A stretch of DNA of 64,000 bases from JACNKJ01 sp964344565 (GTDB lineage Bacteria; Krumholzibacteriota; Krumholzibacteriia; JACNKJ01), in assembly GCA_964344565.1 (NCBI GenBank), contig CAYFNT010000004.1:148725-212724 (forward strand). Direction: 5' to 3'. Positions within the stretch are counted from its first letter, which is position 1. Each line of letters starts with the position of its first letter. The position numbers were made by a program, and so were the translations under genes. The notes beneath the pieces are model-generated. The model saw only the letters and a program-made list of their open reading frames with translations, made no database searches and had not been told where the DNA came from. Below are positions 48,222 through 56,199 of this stretch, in pieces.

Positions 48222-50135
48222 TTGATTCTGGAGAAGATACAAAACCCCACGGACGTCGGAGTCCTCGATCCCACGGATCTTCCGAAACTGGCCTCGGAGA
48301 TTCGCGAGGAGATCCTCAAGGTCTGCGCGGCCAACGGAGGTCATCTGGCGGCCAGCCTGGGCACGGTGGAAATCGCCGTGGCACTCCATCACGTCTTCCC
48401 CGAAGCCGATACCCGCATGATCTGGGACACGGGCCACCAGGCCTACGCCCACAAGCTTCTCACGGGCCGCCTCAGCGACTTCCACACCCTGCGCCTCAAG
48501 AACGGCATCAGCGGTTTCCTGAAACGCTCCGAAAGCCCGCACGACCATTTCGGCGCCGGCCACGCCTGCACGGCTCTCAGCGCTTCCGTGGGCTTTTCCG
48601 CCGCGGCGAGGCTCAAGGGACGCGACAGCCGAACCATCGCCATCATGGGTGACGGCGCCGCCACGGGAGGCCTGGTCTACGAGGCCATCAACAACGCCAA
48701 GGCCCACGGCGGACGCCTGCTGGTCATCCTCAACGACAACGAGATGAGCATCTCGCCCAACGTGGGCGCCATCACGCGGGTGCTCACGCGTCTGACCTCC
48801 ACGCGCACCTTCCTGGGCATGGAGAGTGCGTCGTGGAAGATCCTCGGACGGGTTCCCCGCATCGGCGGAGCGCTGCGGAATCTCGCGCGGCGGGCCAAAC
48901 ACGGACTGAAGCACATGATCCTCCCCAGCAATTTCTTCGAGGACTTCGGCTTCAAGTACTTCGGACCCATCGACGGTCACGACATCAAGACCATGGTGAC
49001 CACCCTCGGCCAGCTCAAGCGCATCGACGAGCCCGTGGTGCTGCACGTTCTCACCAACAAGGGTCGCGGCTACGAGATCGCCGAGAGGGATCCCACCAAG
49101 TACCATGGCTTCGCGCCCTTCGATCCCCTCACCGGCGAGAAGATCAGCTCGGGAAGCTCTCCACTCAGCTACACGGAGGCCTTCGGCAAGGCCCTGGTCG
49201 AACTGGCCGAAAGGGATGATCGGGTGGTGGGCATCACCGCGGCCATGGCTCCGGGTACCGGACTGGCCGAGTTCAGCCGGCGCTACCCGGATCGGTATTT
49301 CGACGTGGGCATCGCCGAGCCCCATGCGGTGACCTTCGCGGCGGGACTGGCGGCCGACGGTCTCCGCCCCGTCGTGGCCATCTACTCGACCTTCCTGCAA
49401 CGGGCCTTCGACATGCTCGTCCACGACGTGGCCCTGCAGAAGCTCCCGGTGGTCTTCGCCCTGGACCGCGCCGGCCTGGTGGGCGAGGACGGTCCCACTC
49501 ACCACGGGGTGCTGGATCTAGGTTACCTGCGCATGGTGCCGGGCATGGTGGTCATGGCGCCCTCGGACGAGAACGAACTCAGACGCATGATGGCCACGGC
49601 CCTCGACTACGAAAGCGGACCCATCGCCCTGCGCTATCCGAGAGGCGCCGGACTCGGCCTCGAGGAGGTCTGCGCCATGGATCCCATTCCCATCGGCCGC
49701 TCGCGCTGCCTGCGCGAAGGAGAAGGCACCGTGCTCTGGGCCATCGGCTCCATGGTGAAACCCTCGCTGGAAGCGGCGGAGATCCTCGGCGCCGAGGGCA
49801 TTCAGGCCAAGGTCGTCGACGCTCGTTTCGCGGCTCCCCTCGATGAGGAAGCCCTGCGCGTCGACGCGCGCAACGCCTCGCTCCTGGTAACGGTGGAAGA
49901 GAACAATCCCGTTGGAGGATTCGGCGAAGGCGTGTCGGCCTTCCTGCGGGAGGGCGGACACGACAGGCTGCGGCACCTGGCCCTGTCCCTGCCCGCCGAG
50001 TTCGTGGGACAGGCTTCCCGCGGCGAACTGCTCAGGGAGATCGGACTCGACGGCGAGGGCATCGCCCGCAGCGTGAAGGCGACCCTGGGCGCATCGAGTT
50101 TCATGGCCAAGGGGCAGAGCGGGAGGATGGCATGA
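48222..50135 (+). CDS. dxs: 1-deoxy-D-xylulose-5-phosphate synthase
   Basis: A 637-residue thiamine-diphosphate enzyme that joins pyruvate and glyceraldehyde 3-phosphate, the first step of the MEP isoprenoid pathway. TTG 48222 with GGAGG 7 nt upstream is the best start. GHLAASLGTVEIAVALHHVF, the TPP/metal motif GDGAATGGLVYEAINNA, and DRAGLVGEDGPTHHGVLDLGYLR are typical. FGAGHACTALSASVG replaces the usual GHSSTSISAA string. It sits with ispA and nadK; the stop overlaps nadK. Confidence 0.95.
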   Translation: MILEKIQNPTDVGVLDPTDLPKLASEIREEILKVCAANGGHLAASLGTVEIAVALHHVFPEADTRMIWDTGHQAYAHKLLTGRLSDFHTLRLKNGISGFLKRSESPHDHFGAGHACTALSASVGFSAAARLKGRDSRTIAIMGDGAATGGLVYEAINNAKAHGGRLLVILNDNEMSISPNVGAITRVLTRLTSTRTFLGMESASWKILGRVPRIGGALRNLARRAKHGLKHMILPSNFFEDFGFKYFGPIDGHDIKTMVTTLGQLKRIDEPVVLHVLTNKGRGYEIAERDPTKYHGFAPFDPLTGEKISSGSSPLSYTEAFGKALVELAERDDRVVGITAAMAPGTGLAEFSRRYPDRYFDVGIAEPHAVTFAAGLAADGLRPVVAIYSTFLQRAFDMLVHDVALQKLPVVFALDRAGLVGEDGPTHHGVLDLGYLRMVPGMVVMAPSDENELRRMMATALDYESGPIALRYPRGAGLGLEEVCAMDPIPIGRSRCLREGEGTVLWAIGSMVKPSLEAAEILGAEGIQAKVVDARFAAPLDEEALRVDARNASLLVTVEENNPVGGFGEGVSAFLREGGHDRLRHLALSLPAEFVGQASRGELLREIGLDGEGIARSVKATLGASSFMAKGQSGRMA

Positions 50136-51016
50136 ACAGCCTGCGCAGGGTCGGATTCTTCGCCAACGTCGAGATTCCGGGCATGGCCGAGGCCGTGGAC
50201 GAAGCACTGACCATTCTCCAATCCCATGGCGTGCAGTCTCACCTGGAGAAGGAACTGGCGACCTTTCTGAAGTCGGATCTTCCCGCCGGCGATCGCGAGG
50301 ATCTGGCCGACCGCGTGGACATGATCCTCGTCTTCGGGGGCGACGGCACCTTCCTGCGCGCGGCCCGTCAGCTCGATGGCGGCAAGACGCCGCTGCTCGG
50401 CATCAACATGGGCAGTCTCGGTTTCCTGACCGTGCTCAAGCGCGGCGACATGGGGGAACTGCTGCCCCGGGTGCTGGAGGGCGACTACAGGATTCAGGAA
50501 CGCATGACCCTTCGTGCGCGCCATCTTCGCGATGAAGAGGAACTGGGTAGCTTCCGGGCCCTCAACGATGCGGTCATCCATATGAGCCCTGGCAATCGGC
50601 TGGTGGAGTTCAGCCTTTCCCTGTCCGGACAGTTCCTCGGGCGCCTGCGCTCCGACGGACTGATCATCTCCACGCCCACGGGTTCCACGGCCTATTCCAT
50701 GTCGGCCGGAGGCCCGGTGGTCTATCCGGGCATGGACGCCCTTCTGGCAACGCCCATCTGCCCGCACTCCTTCTCCCTGAGGCCCGTGGTGGTGGGAGCG
50801 GGAAAGCAGTTCGAAATACTCATCGGTGAACGAAGCGGCATGGCGGCCCTTTCTCTCGACGGACAGGACAGCGCCGAGGTGCAGCCCGGCGATGTCATCG
50901 AGATACGCAAGTCGAGGAAGGTGATTCCCCTGCTGCTCCCGCCGGGCGTGCGTTTCACCACCCTGCTCCGCGAGAAGCTGGGTTGGTCCCAGGTCGGGGA
51001 GGGCGGCCTGCCTTGA
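50132..51016 (+). CDS. nadK: NAD kinase
   Basis: A 294-residue enzyme that phosphorylates NAD to NADP. ILVFGGDGTFLRAAR carries the GGDGT motif with the catalytic Asp; GINMGSLGFLT follows; ALNDAVIHM has the NE/D-type substrate motif; and DGLIISTPTGSTAYSMSAGGPVV is the strongest signature. The ATG overlaps the dxs stop and the recN start overlaps the nadK stop. The nadK-recN pair is common in bacteria. Confidence 0.96.
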   Translation: MNSLRRVGFFANVEIPGMAEAVDEALTILQSHGVQSHLEKELATFLKSDLPAGDREDLADRVDMILVFGGDGTFLRAARQLDGGKTPLLGINMGSLGFLTVLKRGDMGELLPRVLEGDYRIQERMTLRARHLRDEEELGSFRALNDAVIHMSPGNRLVEFSLSLSGQFLGRLRSDGLIISTPTGSTAYSMSAGGPVVYPGMDALLATPICPHSFSLRPVVVGAGKQFEILIGERSGMAALSLDGQDSAEVQPGDVIEIRKSRKVIPLLLPPGVRFTTLLREKLGWSQVGEGGLP

Positions 51017-52713
51017 TCGTTCACCTGCGAATCCGGGATCTCATCGTCGTTGAAGAGGCCAGCCTTGAGCTGGCCTCCGGTCTCAACGTGCTCACCGGCA
51101 GCACGGGCTCGGGCAAGAGCGTCCTGCTTGCGGCGCTTTCCCTGCTCGCGGGAGAGAGGGCGCGGTCGGATTGGATTCGCAGCGGTTGCGAGCGGGCCTC
51201 GGTGGAAGCTCTCCTGGAAATCGAGGAGCATCGACTCGCGGCTTTCTCGGAGGAGGGCTTCCAGTTCGAGGAGAACCAGCTCTCCCTTCGGCGCGAGATC
51301 CGGATGGATGGCAAGGGGCGGGCCTTCATCGATGGCGCCCCCGCCAGCGTGGCGGAACTTCGAAGACTCGGCGCCCTGCTCTTCGAACGGCAGGACCAGC
51401 ACGAGCAGATCAAATTGCTGGATTCGGGTTATCAGCTCGATCTTCTGGATGGGTTCGGAAACCTCGAGGAATTGAAGAGCGAATACCAGTCTCGACTCGA
51501 GGAGCATCGAGACATTCGTAGAGAGCGAAAGGAAGCCACCGAGCGGCTCGCTTCCTTGAAGTCCGAGGAGGAGTATCTCCGTTTTCAACTCGAAGAGATC
51601 GACGCCCTCGAACCGAAAGTCGGAGAGATCGAGGAGCTCGCCGACCGGGAGCGCAGACTTCGCAATGCGTCCAAGATCGTTCAGCAACTCGATCGGGCAC
51701 TGGACTTGTTGGAGGGGAGCGATGATTCCCTGCGGCCCCAGCTGCTCAAGCTGGACAAGTCACTGTCCAAGTTGAAATCCCTCGGCGAGGAAGTCGAAGA
51801 CGCGGCGCTGGATTCCGCGATTCTGCAATTGGAGGAGCTGTCCCAGACCCTCCAGTCCCGCAGCCAGGATCTATCTTCCGAAGCCCTCCAAGGCGAGGAC
51901 ATCAGCGAAAGGCTCAATCGCCTGCATGCCCTGGAACGCAAGCACGGCCGAAAGCTGGATGAGCTGCTGTCCTGGGCCGAGGACATTCGCCGCGAGCTCG
52001 ACGAAATGGCGAACCTGGAAGCGCAGATCGAAACGATGAAAACCCGCGAGAAGGCCTCCGCACATCGCCTCTCCGAGCTTGCGATGGAATTGTCCGCGGC
52101 ACGCCGCCGGACGGGGAGCGAGCTCGGACCGGCCTGGCAGGATCGTCTCGCTTCCCTGGGTCTCGGCGCCGCCACCCTTCGCGTGTCCGTGGAGCCCCGG
52201 GAAGACGAGAAGGGCTGGATCGAGCTGGACGGAAATCGCTATGCGGCGGGGAGCGAAGGCATGGATACGGTGCGCGTGCTGGTGCGCACCAATCCCGATT
52301 CCCGGGAAGGCAGCCTGCGCGATATTCCCAGCGGCGGAGAGCTCTCCCGCATCGCCCTGGCCTGCCGTCTCCTTCCCGGCGCCCAGGACGGGCCGCCCGT
52401 GCTCGTCCTCGACGAGGTGGACGCCGGTCTCGGCGCGGACCTTGCGCCCTTGCTCGCTACCCAGCTTCTGAACCTGGGAGAGAGCCGGCAGCTGCTGCTC
52501 GTGACCCACCAGGCCGTCCTGGCCGCCGCCGCCGGACGTCAGTTCAACGTGGACAAACGAGTGGAGAAGGGCCAGACCCGGGTGGAGGTGCAGGCCCTGG
52601 AAGGTGGCGAGCGCCTCGACGAGATCATCCGCATGCTGGGCGGCGCGGGAGAGGACAGGCAGGTGCGCGAGCACGCGGAGTTCCTCCTCGCCAAGGCCGG
52701 AGCGTCGAACTGA
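51013..52713 (+). CDS. recN: DNA repair ATPase RecN
   Basis: A 566-residue SMC-like ATPase acting on DNA double-strand breaks. TTG 51013 overlaps the nadK stop (TTGA) and gives the normal N-terminus LIVHLRIRDLIVVEEASLEL; an earlier in-frame start at 50983 adds unconserved residues. Walker A GSTGSGKS is at 29-36, the DQHEQ motif near 137-141, a long coiled coil with hinge fills the middle, SGGELSRIALA is the ABC signature, and LVLDEVDAGLG is Walker B. The length is typical. Confidence 0.94.
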   Translation: MIVHLRIRDLIVVEEASLELASGLNVLTGSTGSGKSVLLAALSLLAGERARSDWIRSGCERASVEALLEIEEHRLAAFSEEGFQFEENQLSLRREIRMDGKGRAFIDGAPASVAELRRLGALLFERQDQHEQIKLLDSGYQLDLLDGFGNLEELKSEYQSRLEEHRDIRRERKEATERLASLKSEEEYLRFQLEEIDALEPKVGEIEELADRERRLRNASKIVQQLDRALDLLEGSDDSLRPQLLKLDKSLSKLKSLGEEVEDAALDSAILQLEELSQTLQSRSQDLSSEALQGEDISERLNRLHALERKHGRKLDELLSWAEDIRRELDEMANLEAQIETMKTREKASAHRLSELAMELSAARRRTGSELGPAWQDRLASLGLGAATLRVSVEPREDEKGWIELDGNRYAAGSEGMDTVRVLVRTNPDSREGSLRDIPSGGELSRIALACRLLPGAQDGPPVLVLDEVDAGLGADLAPLLATQLLNLGESRQLLLVTHQAVLAAAAGRQFNVDKRVEKGQTRVEVQALEGGERLDEIIRMLGGAGEDRQVREHAEFLLAKAGASN

Positions 52714-53351
52714 TGCGCCTGCGTCTGGTGGACTGCCAGGATTCCTTCACCTGGAATCTCGTCGATCTCTTCGCGCGGGAAGCCTGCGAGGTCGAGGTCC
52801 TCTCCGCCCATGATCCCGTGGATCGTCTGGCCGAATCGGGACCCGAGGCCTGGATCCTCTCTCCGGGCCCGGGCAGGCCACGGGACTGGCCCGCGCTCTT
52901 CGCGCTCCTGGAGATCCTTCCCGATGATGCGCCCATCCTCGGAGTCTGCCTCGGACATCAGGCTCTCGGCGAGTTCCATGGAGCCAGGCTGCGCAAGGAG
53001 CGTCCCGTCCACGGAGAGAGCGTGGATCTGATCGCCACGGGGGGGCGCTTCTTCGAGAGCTTCGAGGACAGCTTCGAGGGGATGCGCTACAACAGCCTGG
53101 GCCTGGATCCTGACAGCCGCCCGGACTGCCTGGATTGGATCCTGCGCGGGCCCGAGGGCGAGGTCATGGCCCTCGAACACAAGGTCCTTCCCCGCTTCGG
53201 CCTGCAGTTCCATCCCGACTCCATCCTCACGCCGGGGGGCTTCCTCATGGCGCGCAGATTCCTGGAAATCGCCCGGGGATTTAAGGCTGGAAATGGGAAG
53301 CCGCTTGACCTAGATTCAAAAACGCCTTGCGCCCATAGCTCAGCTGGATAG
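52713..53351 (+). CDS. PabA/TrpG-type class I glutamine amidotransferase with HPD variant; 3' end overlaps tRNA-Arg
   Basis: A 212-residue glutaminase. SPGPGRPRDW (50-59) and LGVCLGHQALGEFHGA give the catalytic C79; FHPDS gives H167 and D169. In the family this is HPE with a catalytic Glu, so an Asp replaces it. It would pass ammonia to chorismate enzymes making anthranilate or aminodeoxychorismate, but no trpE or pabB is next to it. The last approximately eight codons lie in the tRNA-Arg gene, whose D-loop supplies the TAG stop, so the C-terminal tail is unconserved. The ATG shares a base with the recN stop. Confidence 0.82.
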   Translation: MRLRLVDCQDSFTWNLVDLFAREACEVEVLSAHDPVDRLAESGPEAWILSPGPGRPRDWPALFALLEILPDDAPILGVCLGHQALGEFHGARLRKERPVHGESVDLIATGGRFFESFEDSFEGMRYNSLGLDPDSRPDCLDWILRGPEGEVMALEHKVLPRFGLQFHPDSILTPGGFLMARRFLEIARGFKAGNGKPLDLDSKTPCAHSSAG

Positions 53352-53402
53352 AGCGCTTGCCTCCGGAGCAAGAGGTCGCAGGTTCGAATCCTGCTGGGCG
53401 TA
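53329..53402 (+). tRNA. tRNA-Arg (CCG)
   Basis: A 74-nt cloverleaf: acceptor GCGCCCA pairs with TGGGCGT (one G-U), the anticodon loop reads CTCCGGA with anticodon CCG between CTTGC and GCAAG, and the T-arm has GTTCGAATC. CCA is not encoded. Its 5' 23 nt overlap the end of the PabA-like gene. A possible promoter is TGGAAA-17-TAGATT (53288-53316), inside that gene. Confidence 0.95.
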
Positions 53403-53405
53403 CCT

Positions 53406-53600
53406 ATGTTGAAGTTTCTCGTACTCCTCCTCGCCGGCCTCGCGGGCTGGCAGTTCCTCCTTCGACCCTGGCTCTCGGGAAGGGATCGGGATCGCGTTCC
53501 CGAGGACCCGCGCTTCCGGGGCGAGCAGGTCCAGGACGCGGACTTCGAAGTTCTCGACGAAGGCGAGGAAGGCCAGGACGAGAAGGAACGCCGATCATGA
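53406..53600 (+). CDS. Small membrane-anchored protein with DnaK-tail-like motif
   Basis: A 64-residue protein with one N-terminal hydrophobic segment (LKFLVLLLAGLAGWQFLLRPWL) and a charged tail. The tail contains DADFEVLDE, nearly the same as DADFEVVDE at the end of the DnaK encoded at 33819; the meaning is unknown. The ATG is 4 nt after tRNA-Arg and lacks a clear ribosome site, so the start is uncertain. The stop overlaps the next gene (ATGA), which supports it as a real coding frame. I do not recognise a family. Confidence 0.5.
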   Translation: MLKFLVLLLAGLAGWQFLLRPWLSGRDRDRVPEDPRFRGEQVQDADFEVLDEGEEGQDEKERRS

Positions 53601-53905
53601 GGGCTCGCAGGCCCTGGCCTCGCCGCTTCAAGTTCGAGGCGCCCTACAACCGTCGCGAAGAGCTGGGCGCCCTGATTGTTCAGGGAATCATCCAGCTCTT
53701 CCTGCTCTCGGCGCTCGTCTTCCTGCTCGTCGTATCCCTGCGCATGATGAACGCTCCGGCCCTGGAGAACCTGCGTTTTTGGGCGCGGATCTTGCCCATC
53801 GTCATCGCTCTGATCACCCTGATTCTTCTGCGCCGCTTCATCCGATTCTTCCGGGCCTTCCGGGAGGAATATCGGGCCGTAAATCAGGCGCAAGGCGAAG
53901 AATGA
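53597..53905 (+). CDS. Small two-helix membrane protein
   Basis: A 102-residue protein with a basic N-terminus (RARRPWPRRFKF) and two hydrophobic helices: GIIQLFLLSALVFLLVVSLRM and ARILPIVIALITLILLRRF. The C-terminal tail is charged. ATG 53597 overlaps the upstream stop, so it is co-translated with the 64-residue protein, and both may form a small membrane complex. No family is recognised. The UDP-sugar dehydrogenase begins 23 nt downstream. Confidence 0.55.
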   Translation: MRARRPWPRRFKFEAPYNRREELGALIVQGIIQLFLLSALVFLLVVSLRMMNAPALENLRFWARILPIVIALITLILLRRFIRFFRAFREEYRAVNQAQGEE

Positions 53906-53928
53906 GCACGCATTAGGGGATTATCCAA

Positions 53929-55236
53929 ATGAATCACAGTGACGCGCTGCGTGAAAAGATTGCCGCCCGGCAGGCTACCTGTGCCGTGGTGGGTCTGGGC
54001 TATGTGGGACTGCCCCTGGCCGTGGAGCTGGCCGAGGCCGGTTTCAAGGTGCAGGGATTCGACGTGAGCGAGGAGAAGGTGGCCCAGCTGAACGCCGGCG
54101 AGAGCTACATCCAGGATGTGCCCACCGATCGCGTGGCGCCGCTGGTCGCCGACGGACGGCTCAGCGCCTACAGCGATTTCGATGCCATCGCCGAGGCCGA
54201 CACCATCAACATCGCCGTGCCCACGCCTCTGGGGAAGACCCGCGATCCGGACATCTCCTACATCGTTTCGGCCGCCGAGCAGATCTCCCGTTTCATGAGC
54301 CCGGGCACCCTGGTGATTCTCGAGAGCACCACCTACCCAGGAACCACCGACGAGGTCATCCTGCCGCTCCTGGAAGAGGGCGGACGCCGCATCAGCGAGG
54401 ATTTTTTCCTGGCCTTCAGCCCCGAGCGCGTGGACCCCGGCAATCCCACCTACAACACCCAGAACATCCCCAAGGTGGTGGGGGGCATCACGCCGGCCTG
54501 CACGGAGATCGCCGCGACCCTCTACGGTTCGGCCCTGGAGACCGTCGTGGCCGTGTCCTCGAGCCGCGTTGCCGAAACGGTGAAGCTTCTCGAGAACACC
54601 TTCCGCGCGGTGAATATCGGACTGGTCAACGAGATCGCGCTCATCTGCAGTCGCATGAACATCAACGTCTGGGAAGTCATCGACGCCGCGGCCACCAAGC
54701 CCTTCGGCTTCATGCCCTTCTATCCCGGTCCCGGTCTGGGCGGACACTGCATCCCCATCGATCCCTTCTACCTCAGCTGGAAGGCGCGTCTCCACGGATT
54801 CGAGGCGCGCTTCATCGAGCTGGCCGGGGAGATCAACGGTCACATGCCCGATCACGTGCTGGACCGTTGCGCGGAGGCGCTCAACGCCCAGAAGAAAGCT
54901 CTCAACGGTTCGAAGGTCCTCGTGCTGGGCATCGCCTACAAGAGCGACATCGACGACTATCGCGAGAGCCCGGCCCTGGACATCATCAAGCTGCTCCAGG
55001 CCAAGGGGGCGGAGGTCTGCTTCCACGATCCCTGGATCGAACACGAGGTGCCGGAGATCCTCGACGTGCCCCGCTGCGATCTCGACGCGGATTCCCTCGC
55101 GAAGGTCGATCTCGGTGTGGTGGTCACGGCCCACAGCGACGTGAACTACGGGGAACTTCTGGAGCGCTTGCCGCTTATCGTCGATACACGGAACGCCTAC
55201 AAGGGGACCGATTCCCCGAAAATCTTCTCACTCTAG
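53929..55236 (+). CDS. wbpA: UDP-N-acetylglucosamine/UDP-glucose-type 6-dehydrogenase (WbpA/WecC family)
   Basis: A 435-residue NAD-dependent nucleotide-sugar dehydrogenase that oxidises C6 to a uronic acid. CAVVGLGYVGLPLAVELAEAGF is the NAD-binding start; AVPTPLGKTRDPD and ESTTYPGTTDEV follow; C274 in GGHCIPIDPFYLSWKA is the catalytic thiol; and VLVLGIAYKSDIDDYRESPAL opens the C-terminal domain. FSPERVDPG and PGT motifs are closer to UDP-GlcNAc dehydrogenases than to UDP-glucose ones. The next gene is an epimerase. Products may be used by the EPS locus. Confidence 0.88.
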   Translation: MNHSDALREKIAARQATCAVVGLGYVGLPLAVELAEAGFKVQGFDVSEEKVAQLNAGESYIQDVPTDRVAPLVADGRLSAYSDFDAIAEADTINIAVPTPLGKTRDPDISYIVSAAEQISRFMSPGTLVILESTTYPGTTDEVILPLLEEGGRRISEDFFLAFSPERVDPGNPTYNTQNIPKVVGGITPACTEIAATLYGSALETVVAVSSSRVAETVKLLENTFRAVNIGLVNEIALICSRMNINVWEVIDAAATKPFGFMPFYPGPGLGGHCIPIDPFYLSWKARLHGFEARFIELAGEINGHMPDHVLDRCAEALNAQKKALNGSKVLVLGIAYKSDIDDYRESPALDIIKLLQAKGAEVCFHDPWIEHEVPEILDVPRCDLDADSLAKVDLGVVVTAHSDVNYGELLERLPLIVDTRNAYKGTDSPKIFSL

Positions 55237-55244
55237 GAGCCCTC

Positions 55245-56189
55245 ATGGCCAAAGTCCTCATCACCGGCGGCGCGGGATTCATCGGAAGCCATCTGGCGGA
55301 AGCCCTGGTGGCGCAGGGTGACGACGTAACCGTATTCGACAACCTATCAACGGGATATGAGCATAACCTCGAGTCGGTTCGAGGTGCGGTGAACTTCGTG
55401 GAGGGCGACCTCAGGCGTCCCGATGAGATCGGCAAGGCCATGGTCGGTCAGGATTACGTGCTGCATGAGGCGGCCCTGGCCTCGGTGCCCCGATCGGTGG
55501 CCGATCCCGTGGGAAGCCATGACAACAACGCCAACGGCACCCTGAATCTTCTCGTGGCCGCCAGGGAGGCGGGGGTCAAGCGCGTGGTCTACGCCGGCAG
55601 CAGTTCGGCCTACGGCGACTCGGAGATCACGCCCAAGCACGAGGAGATCACCCCCAAGCCCCTGTCGCCCTACGCGGTGGCCAAACTGGTGGGGGAGCAC
55701 TACTGCCGGGCCTTCTGGGAAGTCTATGGACTCGAAACCCTGACCATCCGCTACTTCAACGTCTTCGGTCCCAGGCAGGACCCCGACTCGCCCTATGCGG
55801 CCGTGCTGCCCATCTTCCTGAGCCATCTGCTGCGTGGGGAATCGCCGACCATCGACGGGGACGGCAGCCATACCCGCGACTTCACCTACGTGGCCAACGT
55901 GGTGGAGGGAAACCTGAAGGCCCTGTCCGCGCCCAAGACCCAGGGGGAAACGGTCAACGTGGCCTGCGGAGGATCCTACTCGGTGCTCTACCTCTACGAG
56001 CAGATCAAACAGACCCTCGGGGTGGACATCGAACCCAATTTCGGACCCAAGCGTGCCGGCGACGTGCCGCACTCCAGCGCCAACATCGACAAGGCCGGAG
56101 AGCTCATCGGCTACAAGCCCGTGGTCAGCTTCGAAGAGGGACTCGCCCGCACCATCGAGTGGTATCAGAAGTCCCTGGCGGCCATCTGA
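55245..56189 (+). CDS. NAD-dependent UDP-sugar 4-epimerase (WbpP/GalE family)
   Basis: A 314-residue extended short-chain dehydrogenase. KVLITGGAGFIGSHLAEAL binds NAD, AGSSSAYGD carries the Ser/Thr site, and Y143/K147 in SPYAVAK form the catalytic pair. ALASVPRSVADPVGSHDNNANGTLN is typical of WbpP-like UDP-GlcNAc/GlcNAcA C4 epimerases. It follows the dehydrogenase by 8 nt, so the pair likely converts UDP-GlcNAc to UDP-GalNAcA or related uronic acids. The alternative is a plain UDP-glucose 4-epimerase. Confidence 0.87.
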   Translation: MAKVLITGGAGFIGSHLAEALVAQGDDVTVFDNLSTGYEHNLESVRGAVNFVEGDLRRPDEIGKAMVGQDYVLHEAALASVPRSVADPVGSHDNNANGTLNLLVAAREAGVKRVVYAGSSSAYGDSEITPKHEEITPKPLSPYAVAKLVGEHYCRAFWEVYGLETLTIRYFNVFGPRQDPDSPYAAVLPIFLSHLLRGESPTIDGDGSHTRDFTYVANVVEGNLKALSAPKTQGETVNVACGGSYSVLYLYEQIKQTLGVDIEPNFGPKRAGDVPHSSANIDKAGELIGYKPVVSFEEGLARTIEWYQKSLAAI

Positions 56190-56199
56190 GAGGAGGATC

